The notes under the pieces: model-generated
What the model was told of the DNA's origin: nothing
Databases searched by the model: none
The model's input: only the letters and a program-made list of their open reading frames with translations
Position numbers and translations under genes: made by a program
Assembly: GCA_025928435.1 (NCBI GenBank)
Contig: JAICJM010000026.1
Span: forward strand, 1 to 29,705
Length of the DNA stretch: 29,705 nucleotides
Direction: 5' to 3'
Origin: Thermoleophilia bacterium
Lineage (GTDB): Bacteria > Actinomycetota > Thermoleophilia > Gaiellales > JAICJC01
Shown here: piece after piece, positions 22,552 to 29,705 of the stretch
How the letters are laid out: every line of letters begins with the position of its first letter
Numbering within the stretch: position 1 is the first letter of the stretch

Positions 22552-22886
22552 GCGGCGGTGCCCGTCCAGGTCGACAGCTCGTCCTCGAGCCGCCGCCGCG
22601 GGATCGCCCCGATCAGCTTCTTCTGCACCTCGCCGCCCTCGAACACCATGAGGGTCGGGATCGACAGGATGTCGTAGCGGGTGGCCGTCTGGATGTTGTC
22701 GTCCACGTTCACCTTCGTGAACTTCACCCGGCCGGAGTGGGTCTCCGCGAGCTCGTCGAGGATGGGATCCATCACCCGGCACGGGCCGCACCAGGGCGCC
22801 CAGAAATCCACCACGACCGGCCCGGCGGCCGCCATCACCTCGGACTCCCAGCTGGCGTCCGAAACCTCGATCAACCGTTCGCTCAC
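22548..22886 (-). CDS. trxA: thioredoxin
   Basis: 112-residue thioredoxin, cytoplasmic dithiol reductant. Active site WCGPC with Cys33 and Cys36, preceded by VVVDFWAP; cis-Pro in SIPTLMVFEGGE; KVNVDDNIQTATRYDI precedes it. Length and motif order are normal for Trx. GTG at 22886 has GGAG 7 nt upstream in an AGGAGCAGG context. A -10 candidate TATAGT lies at 22926-22921, overlapping the stop codon of the glycosyltransferase gene upstream, so trxA probably has its own promoter. The stop codon overlaps the EamA stop on the other strand. Confidence 0.95.
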   Translation of the reverse strand: MSERLIEVSDASWESEVMAAAGPVVVDFWAPWCGPCRVMDPILDELAETHSGRVKFTKVNVDDNIQTATRYDILSIPTLMVFEGGEVQKKLIGAIPRRRLEDELSTWTGTAA

Positions 22887-22920
22887 GACCCTGCTCCTGT
22901 CTCGAAACCCGGAGCTTTTG

Positions 22921-22926
22921 ACTATA
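22921..22926 (-). promoter_or_regulatory. putative trxA -10 element
   Basis: Minus-strand TATAGT (22926-22921) is a near-consensus -10, containing the TAG stop of the glycosyltransferase upstream. It would give a short 5' leader of about 25-28 nt including the Shine-Dalgarno. No -35 match was found. Confidence 0.5.
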
Positions 22927-23710
22927 GCGGCGGGCGTGACGCGACCAGCGACGTGACGCCGCCCGGCTGCAGCTGGCCGTCGTGCGAGGCGTGCGATCGC
23001 CGAAGACGCAGCGCCGGCACCTTCCACACGGCCTCGGCCACGATGCCGGGCGTCATCTTGCTCGTCCCCGTCGTCCGGTCGCAGAACGTGATCGGCACCT
23101 CGCGCACCCGGCCGCCCATCCGCAGGGTGCGGTAGGTGAGCTCGATCTGGAAGACGTAGCCCTGGCCGTGCACCGACTCGAGGTCGGCGTGCTCGAGCAC
23201 GCGCCGGTGGAAGCACTTGAACCCGCCGGTGAGGTCGCGCACCGAGACACCGAGCAGCGTCCGCGCGTAGAGCGAGCCGCCCCGGGAGATCACCCGCCGG
23301 TGAACCGGCCACCCCACCACGCCCCCGCCGGGGACGTACCGCGACCCGAGCACCAGGTCGGCGTCGGCGGCCGCCTCGAGCAGGCGCGGGATCGCGCCCG
23401 GCGGGTGGCTGAGGTCGGCGTCCATCTCCAGGATGTGCGTGTACTCCCGCTCGAGCGCCCACCGGAAGCCGTGCACGTAGGCGAGCCCGAGGCCGCGCTT
23501 GCCCGGCCGGTGCAGGACGTGCACCCACGGGTGCCGGGCGGCCAGCTCGTCGGCGAGCTCGCCGGTGCCGTCGGGGGATGCGTCGTCGACCACCAGGACG
23601 TCGCCCGGGAACGGGGTACGGGCGCGCTGCTCCCCGATCGCCTCCACCACCCGTTCCAGGTTGCCGCGCTCGTTGTACGTGGGCAGCACGATCACGAACC
23701 TGTCGGGCAC
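22922..23710 (-). CDS. GT2 glycosyltransferase, polyprenol-phosphate mannosyltransferase-like
   Basis: 262-residue family 2 glycosyltransferase resembling dolichol/polyprenol-phosphate-mannose synthase (Ppm1/DPM1), which moves mannose from GDP-mannose to a polyprenyl phosphate. Visible: IVLPTYNERGNLERVV (N-terminal nucleotide-binding strand), VVDDASPDGTGELAD, PGKRGLGLAYVHGFRWAL, the metal-binding EMDADLSHPP, GSRYVPGGGVVGWPVHRRVIS and DLTGGFKCF. No C-terminal membrane domain, so it is the single-domain soluble form. GTG at 23710 lies 6 nt after a minus-strand TAGTGT; a TTG at 23713 is in frame. Divergent from polX across 23 bp. The donor and acceptor are assigned by family resemblance only. 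Confidence 0.85.
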   Translation of the reverse strand: MPDRFVIVLPTYNERGNLERVVEAIGEQRARTPFPGDVLVVDDASPDGTGELADELAARHPWVHVLHRPGKRGLGLAYVHGFRWALEREYTHILEMDADLSHPPGAIPRLLEAAADADLVLGSRYVPGGGVVGWPVHRRVISRGGSLYARTLLGVSVRDLTGGFKCFHRRVLEHADLESVHGQGYVFQIELTYRTLRMGGRVREVPITFCDRTTGTSKMTPGIVAEAVWKVPALRLRRSHASHDGQLQPGGVTSLVASRPPL

Positions 23711-23716
23711 CAAGCC

Positions 23717-23726
23717 ACACTAGCAT
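23717..23726. promoter_or_regulatory. overlapping divergent -10 elements, glycosyltransferase / polX
   Basis: Plus strand TAGCAT (23721-23726) is 7 nt before the polX GTG; minus strand TAGTGT (23722-23717) is 6 nt before the glycosyltransferase GTG. The two boxes share two base pairs, and both transcripts would be leaderless. Same arrangement as at three other divergent junctions in this window. Confidence 0.5.
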
Positions 23727-23733
23727 TGGCCTC

Positions 23734-25503
23734 GTGGAATCTCCGCCGCTCTCCAATGTGGCCATCGCGGAGCGGTTCGAGCTCCTGGGAGACCTGCTCG
23801 AGCTGGAGGGGGCGGTGGTCTACCGGATCCTCGCCTACCGCCGGGCGGCGCAGACGCTCCGCGAGACGGCCGAGTCGGTCGCGCGGCTCTCGGCCGAGGG
23901 CCGCCTGACAAGCCTTCCGGGGGTCGGCCAGACCATCGCCGACAAGGTGGCCGAGCTGCTCGGCACCGGCGAGATCGCCGCGCTCACGCGCCTCGTCGAC
24001 CGCAATCCGCCGGGCGCCGTCGCCGTGATGCGGCTCCAGGGCGTCGGCCCGAAGACGGCCAGGCGCATCTTTGCCGAGCTCGATCTGAAGACCGTCGACG
24101 ACGTGCGCGAGGCCGCGAGCGCCGGCCGCATCCGGGCGCTCTCCGGGATGGGCGAGAAGACCGAGGCGGCCATCCTGGCCGGCCTCGCCAACGGCGGGGA
24201 CGGCTCCGCCCCCGTGCCGCGGCGCTCGATCGCCCGGGCCCGCACCCTGGGCGAGAAGGTGCTCGCCGACCTGCGCGCCTGCGACGGCGTGATCCGCTGC
24301 GAGCTCGCGGGGAGCGTCCGCCGCTACCGGGAGACGAGCAAGGACGTCGACGTGGTGGCGGCCGTCTCCGACCGCGTCGCTGCCGCAGGGGCGTTCACCG
24401 CCGGCGAGTGGGTGGCCGAGGTCGTCTCCCGGGGCGACAGTCGCATCGCCGCGAGCGCGCACGACGGCACGGTGGTCGAGCTGCGGATGGTGCCCGCGGG
24501 CTGCTACGGCAACCTGCTCCAGCACCTGACCGGCTCGAAGGCCCACAACGTCGCCCTGCGCGAGGCCGCCGTGCGCAGGAAGCTGTCGGTCAGCGAGTAC
24601 GGCATCGAGCACGTCGAATCCGGCGAGGTGTGGAGCTCGGACGACGAGGCCGAGGTCTACGAGCACCTGGGCCTGCCCTGGATCCCGCCCGAGCTGCGCG
24701 AGGGCCGGGGCGAGCTCGAGGCCGCCCGCAGGGGAGCGCTGCCGGAGCTGGTCGAGGTCTCCGACATCCGCGGCGACCTGCACGTGCACACCGACTGGAG
24801 TGACGGCAAGGCCACGCTCGAGCGCATGGTCGAGGCGGCCCGGGCGCGCGGCTACGAGTACATGAACGTGACCGACCACTCGCCGTCGGTCGGGTTCGGG
24901 ATGGGGCTCGACGCCGGCCGCCTGCACGCCCAGATCGAGCGCGTCCGCGAGCTGGCCGAGGCGCTCGCGCCCGACTTCACCCTCCTCGCAGGCGCCGAGG
25001 TGGACATCCTGCGCGACGGCTCGCTCGACTACTCGGACGAGCTCCTGGGCCAGCTCGACGTCGTTGTCGCGAGCGTCCACGCGTCGCACCGGCTGTCGGC
25101 CGCCGACCAGACGAAGCGCGTGTGCGCCGCGCTCGAGAACCCGCACGTCGACGTGCTGGGCCACCCGACCGGGCGGCTGATCGGCCGCCGCGAGCCCAAC
25201 GCGCTGGACATCGAGGCAGTGGTGGCGAAGGCGGTGGAGACGGGCACCGCGCTCGAGGTCAGCTCGCAGCCGCACCGGCTCGACCTGAGCGACGTGCACG
25301 TGCGCCTGGCGGTCGAGGCCGGCGCGCTGCTCGCGATCGACACCGACGCCCACTCGGTGGCCGCGATCGACTACCTGCCCTACGGGGTCATGAACGCGCG
25401 GCGCGGATGGACCGGCCCTGCCAGCGTCGTGAACACGCGGCCGTGGCCGGAGCTGCGCAAGCTGCTCAAGGCCGGCAAGCGGGGTCAGCGGGGCGGCGTG
25501 TAG
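23734..25503 (+). CDS. polX: DNA polymerase/3'-5' exonuclease PolX (family X plus PHP)
   Basis: 589-residue bacterial family X polymerase, a repair enzyme for gap filling and end processing. N-terminal DNA-binding part with three helix-hairpin-helix-like stretches (LPGVGQTIADKV, LQGVGPKTARRI, LSGMGEKTEAAI). Nucleotidyltransferase domain: GSVRRYRETSKDVDVV with catalytic Asp204 and Asp206, and TGSKAHNVALRE. C-terminal PHP domain with metal ligands in HVHTDWSDG (His350 onward), NVTDHS, GAEVDIL, VHASHR, LGHPTGR and DTDAHS, which in bacterial PolX gives 3'-5' exonuclease and AP-endonuclease activities. GTG at 23734 lies 7 nt after TAGCAT. Its last 19 nt overlap the end of a small convergent gene. 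Confidence 0.95.
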   Translation: MESPPLSNVAIAERFELLGDLLELEGAVVYRILAYRRAAQTLRETAESVARLSAEGRLTSLPGVGQTIADKVAELLGTGEIAALTRLVDRNPPGAVAVMRLQGVGPKTARRIFAELDLKTVDDVREAASAGRIRALSGMGEKTEAAILAGLANGGDGSAPVPRRSIARARTLGEKVLADLRACDGVIRCELAGSVRRYRETSKDVDVVAAVSDRVAAAGAFTAGEWVAEVVSRGDSRIAASAHDGTVVELRMVPAGCYGNLLQHLTGSKAHNVALREAAVRRKLSVSEYGIEHVESGEVWSSDDEAEVYEHLGLPWIPPELREGRGELEAARRGALPELVEVSDIRGDLHVHTDWSDGKATLERMVEAARARGYEYMNVTDHSPSVGFGMGLDAGRLHAQIERVRELAEALAPDFTLLAGAEVDILRDGSLDYSDELLGQLDVVVASVHASHRLSAADQTKRVCAALENPHVDVLGHPTGRLIGRREPNALDIEAVVAKAVETGTALEVSSQPHRLDLSDVHVRLAVEAGALLAIDTDAHSVAAIDYLPYGVMNARRGWTGPASVVNTRPWPELRKLLKAGKRGQRGGV

Positions 25504-25670
25504 ACGACCTCGCCGACGAGGACGTCCGAGTCCGAGTCACGCGCGGCCACCATCACCACGTCGGCCCAGAAGAACTGGCGGCCGAGCGCGTCGAACACGT
25601 CGACGACGCCGGGCTCCGTCTCGCGGAGCTCGTCCGGCTCGACCTCGACCCTGATGGCGTCGGTGCGCAT
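25485..25670 (-). CDS. small conserved-looking hypothetical protein (61 aa)
   Basis: Predicted product starts MRTDAIRVEVEPDELRETEP and ends VLVGEVVYTPPR; it is acidic with alternating hydrophobic residues suggestive of a small beta fold (VVDVFDALGRQFFWADVVMVAA). ATG at 25670 has GGAG 4 nt upstream. I do not recognise a family. It lies 49 nt downstream of otsB on the same strand and overlaps the 3' end of polX by 19 nt, so it may be the last gene of an otsB transcript. That it is real rests on codon pattern and placement only. Confidence 0.5.
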   Translation of the reverse strand: MRTDAIRVEVEPDELRETEPGVVDVFDALGRQFFWADVVMVAARDSDSDVLVGEVVYTPPR

Positions 25671-25719
25671 CCACTCCGAGCGTACGCCCGCGGGCGGCGC
25701 CGCGGCAGGGTGGTGTTTC

Positions 25720-26490
25720 TCACCCCACGTCGGCCAGATGATCCAGGAGTGCGACGACGGCGGGCGGGCCGTCCACGACCGCATCGGCCGCCTGGATCAG
25801 CTGCTTCGGCACCTCGGCCGAGTTGACGGCGATCCGGATCGTCGCCTCGCGGAACGCGTCCAGGTCGCTGCGGTCGTCGCCGACGAACAGGAGGTTGTCG
25901 ATCCGCTTGCGGCCTCGCAGGCGCACAACGGCAGCGCCCTTGTCGACGGGGACCGGCGGCCGCACCTCGAGCACCATGCGCCCGAAGTTGTAGGCGAGGC
26001 CGGCCCGCTCCAGCTTCGGGACGATCTGCGTCTCCAGGTAGCGGCGGGCGTGGTCGGCGCGGGGCGAGTTGCGGAAGTGGATCGTGAACGTGATGCCCTT
26101 GTCCTCGACGTGGCAGCCGTACTCCGGGAGCAGGCCGTCGTTGCGGACGACCTGGATCGCCTCGTGGATCGCGGGCAGGTACTTCTCGGCCTGCGGGGCC
26201 AGGTGCACCGCGCCGTCCCGCCACACCTCGAGGCCGTGGTTGCCGGAGATCGCGACCGTCTCGACGGGGACGAGCGTGCGCGCCTCGGCCGCCGGCCGGC
26301 CGGTGACGCAGCCGACGAGGGCATAGCGGGACGCCAGCCGTTCGAGCGCGGCCAGCGCTTCCGGGAGCACGCGCGCGTCCTCGGGCGCGGCGACGATCGG
26401 CGCGAGCGTGCCGTCGATGTCACAGAGCACCGCGCCGTGGCGTGGCTGCGCACGAAGCGGCGCCACCAGGCGGGCGAGGCTGCCGTCCAC
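25720..26490 (-). CDS. otsB: trehalose-6-phosphate phosphatase (HAD family)
   Basis: 256-residue HAD-superfamily phosphatase, dephosphorylating trehalose-6-phosphate to trehalose. HAD motif I is DIDGTLAPI with nucleophile Asp24 and Asp26; SGNHGLEVW and EDKGITFTIHFRN are typical of trehalose phosphatases; motif IV is VGDDRSDLDAF, with the lysine of motif III in PVDKGAAVV. GTG at 26490 lies 7 nt after minus-strand TATTGT and gives the expected N terminus. OtsA, the synthase partner, is not in the window. Specificity is by family resemblance. Confidence 0.9.
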   Translation of the reverse strand: MDGSLARLVAPLRAQPRHGAVLCDIDGTLAPIVAAPEDARVLPEALAALERLASRYALVGCVTGRPAAEARTLVPVETVAISGNHGLEVWRDGAVHLAPQAEKYLPAIHEAIQVVRNDGLLPEYGCHVEDKGITFTIHFRNSPRADHARRYLETQIVPKLERAGLAYNFGRMVLEVRPPVPVDKGAAVVRLRGRKRIDNLLFVGDDRSDLDAFREATIRIAVNSAEVPKQLIQAADAVVDGPPAVVALLDHLADVG

Positions 26491-26496
26491 GAGGCC

Positions 26497-26503
26497 TACA
26501 ATA
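26497..26503. promoter_or_regulatory. shared bidirectional -10 element, otsB / TauE-like pair
   Basis: Plus strand TACAAT (26497-26502), minus strand TATTGT (26503-26498), overlapping by five bases. Both start codons (GTG at 26510 and GTG at 26490) lie exactly 7 nt downstream of their box. The 7-bp TACAATA core is the same as at the birA/sigma junction. Confidence 0.62.
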
Positions 26504-26509
26504 CCCGCC

Positions 26510-26866
26510 GTGTCGCGGCGAACCCTGGCCCTCGTGGGCATCGGCCTGGCCGCGGGTTTCCTCTCCGGGGTGCTGGGCATCGGCGGCGGCATCGTGATCG
26601 TGCCCCTCCTGGTTGCCCTGGTCGCCTATGCGCCGAAACGGGCGATGGCGACGTCGCTGGCGGCGATCCTCTTCACCGCGGTGGCCGCGGCCGCCTCGCA
26701 CGCCCAGGCCGGCAACGTGGACTGGACGGACGCGGCGCTGATCGGCCTGCCGGCGACAGCGGGCGCGGTGATCGGCGCGTGGCTGCACCAGCGGATCGCG
26801 CCCCGGGGCGCGGTGCTCGCGTTCTCGCTGCTCCTGGTCCTGAGCGCGGCGAAGCTGGCGCTGTGA
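26510..26866 (+). CDS. half-size TauE/SafE-family membrane protein, first of a split pair
   Basis: 118 residues with about four hydrophobic segments, corresponding to one repeat of the TauE/SafE (DUF81) family of anion/organosulfur exporters. Motif GFLSGVLGIGGGIVIVPLLV near the N terminus and AMATSLAAILFTAVAAAASH after it are the family repeat signature. Full TauE/SafE proteins are about 250 residues with two such repeats; here the second repeat is the next gene. GTG at 26510 is 7 nt past TACAAT. Stop overlaps the next start by 4 nt, so equimolar production and heterodimer formation are likely. Substrate is unknown. Confidence 0.82.
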   Translation: MSRRTLALVGIGLAAGFLSGVLGIGGGIVIVPLLVALVAYAPKRAMATSLAAILFTAVAAAASHAQAGNVDWTDAALIGLPATAGAVIGAWLHQRIAPRGAVLAFSLLLVLSAAKLAL

Positions 26867-27237
26867 GCCACGACGCGCTTGCCGCGGCGCTGGGGCTGCT
26901 CGCGGGCGTCCTCTCGGCGGTGTTCGGCGTCGGCGGCGGCGTGGTGTTCGTGCCGACGCTGATCTTCCTGGGCGCGTCTGCGCGCGTCGCCGTCGCCACG
27001 TCGCTGGCGGCGATGGTGCCCGTCGTGCTGATGGGCTCCTGGCGGCAGACCGCCTATGGCTCGGTCACCTGGCGCGACGCGACCGTGATCGGCCTCGCCT
27101 CGGTCCCGACCGCCAAGCTCGGCGAGCTCGTGGCCGACTCGCTGTCGAACGACGTGCTGAAGCGCCTGTTCGCGGTCGTCCTCGTCATCACCGCCGTCCA
27201 GCTGGCGCTGCGCGCGCTCCGCGAATCGCCGCCCTGA
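26863..27237 (+). CDS. half-size TauE/SafE-family membrane protein, second of a split pair
   Basis: 124 residues, about four hydrophobic segments, the second TauE/SafE repeat: GVLSAVFGVGGGVVFVPTLIF, then VAVATSLAAMVPVVLMGSWRQ and a C-terminal LKRLFAVVLVITAVQLAL. It starts at GTG 26863 in a GTGA overlap with the first half. Because each half has its own start, stop and family motif in the right phase, this looks like a stable two-gene arrangement rather than a frameshifted single gene. Confidence 0.82.
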   Translation: MSHDALAAALGLLAGVLSAVFGVGGGVVFVPTLIFLGASARVAVATSLAAMVPVVLMGSWRQTAYGSVTWRDATVIGLASVPTAKLGELVADSLSNDVLKRLFAVVLVITAVQLALRALRESPP

Positions 27238-27265
27238 CCGCCGGGGCTGTGTCGCCGAAGCGGGG

Positions 27266-29251
<1,986 letters not shown>

Positions 29252-29281
29252 GACTGGCCTCCTCCCGAGGCCGCAGGAGCC

Positions 29282-29644
29282 CTACGCCTCGTACTCGAAC
29301 TCGTCCTCGTCGCGGTTCAGGATCTTCTTCAGGCCGATCGCCGCGGCGCCGGCGACCATCGCGCCGAGGACCAGCTTGCGCAGCTTGCGGCTCTTGCGCT
29401 TCGTCTTGCCGGTCAGGCGCTCCGCCGTCAGGCGTAGCTCGGTCGCGGCCTTCACGACCTCGTCCGTGACGTCCTTGTTCGTCGCCGCCTTGCGCGCGCC
29501 GTCGGACTGGACCTTGCTGTAGATGGTCTTGGCCGAGTCGAGCGCCGTCTTCGCGTGCGCGCGCAGCTCGTCGTCCTGCGTGACGCGGTTGACGATGGGC
29601 GTGATCTGCTCGGCGACCTTGTCAGTGCGAATCTTCGTGGGCAT
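29282..29644 (-). CDS. small hypothetical protein with C-terminal membrane helix
   Basis: 120 residues, Lys/Arg/Glu-rich and mostly helical (MPTKIRTDKVAEQITPIVNR..), with a single hydrophobic segment near the C terminus (LVLGAMVAGAAAIGL, about residues 92-106) and an acidic end EDEFEYEA. It resembles YtxH-like or other small membrane-tethered coiled-coil proteins in general shape, but I do not recognise a family. ATG at 29644 has GGAGGTG 5 nt upstream; the open frame further upstream lacks such a site. 30 nt separate it from acs downstream on the same strand, so the two may be co-transcribed. Confidence 0.72.
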   Translation of the reverse strand: MPTKIRTDKVAEQITPIVNRVTQDDELRAHAKTALDSAKTIYSKVQSDGARKAATNKDVTDEVVKAATELRLTAERLTGKTKRKSRKLRKLVLGAMVAGAAAIGLKKILNRDEDEFEYEA

Positions 29645-29673
29645 GCTGCACCTCCGTACGGGGGTTTGCGGCC

Positions 29674-29679
29674 ACACTA
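29674..29679 (-). promoter_or_regulatory. putative -10 element of the small hypothetical/acs transcript
   Basis: Minus-strand TAGTGT (29679-29674), identical to the box before the glycosyltransferase at 23722-23717. It would start a transcript with a leader of about 22 nt that includes the GGAGGTG ribosome binding site. Confidence 0.4.
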
Positions 29680-29684
29680 CCACG

Positions 29685-29705
29685 ATGGATTTCGAAAAGA
29701 TCCGC
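29685..29705 (+). CDS. possible start of a divergent gene (cut by window edge)
   Basis: Seven codons starting ATG (MDFEKIR) run to the right edge. Position opposite the small hypothetical gene, with a 40-bp gap, matches the divergent spacing elsewhere in the window. No Shine-Dalgarno and only a weak -10 (CACACT or TACCAC) precede it. Too short to identify. Confidence 0.35.

Overview
This is a high-GC, gene-dense bacterial chromosome segment with many GTG/TTG starts, 4-nt stop/start overlaps and almost no intergenic DNA. The content (FAS-II with separate AccD and AccA, leaderless transcripts, PolX with a PHP domain, polyprenol-phosphate mannosyltransferase-like GT2, OtsB) suggests an actinobacterial lineage. 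Deep-branching Thermoleophilia/Gaiella-like is my best guess, made from protein flavour and not from a search. No CRISPR array, tRNA, rRNA, insertion sequence or phage gene was seen.

Layout. (1) 1-5232: 3' end of gyrA, then a convergent minus-strand operon birA - NfeD protease - slipin - galT-like. (2) 5257-14193: a plus-strand operon of about 9 kb: ECF-type sigma factor, fabZ, fabH, fabD, fabG, fabF, accD, accA and two tandem Ca2+/H+ antiporter genes. It diverges from birA across 24 bp. (3) 14245-19890: a minus-strand operon led by a cobalamin riboswitch: two secreted or lipid-anchored DUF4430 (transcobalamin C-terminal-like) proteins, EcfT, a fused double EcfA ATPase, a CbrT-like S component and a secreted alpha/alpha-toroid repeat protein. 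The last and the DUF4430 proteins resemble the two domains of animal intrinsic factor/transcobalamin, here as separate genes next to a B12-type ECF importer. (4) 19919-22551: pheA with an apparent Phe-codon leader peptide and terminator (attenuator), divergent from thiL and an EamA transporter. (5) 22548-25503: trxA and a GT2 mannosyltransferase-like gene on minus, polX on plus. (6) 25485-27237: small hypothetical and otsB on minus, a split TauE/SafE pair on plus. (7) 27266-29705: acetyl-CoA synthetase, a small membrane-anchored hypothetical, and the first codons of a possible divergent gene.

The most interesting signals are the B12 capture/import operon, the pheA attenuator, and a recurring architecture in which divergent genes share or nest their -10 elements and both start codons lie 6-10 nt downstream, implying leaderless mRNAs in both directions. 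Two identical 30-bp nested palindromes sit exactly at the two convergent operon junctions. No stretch over 300 bp lacks a gene; the longest (19675-19918) holds the riboswitch and its promoter.
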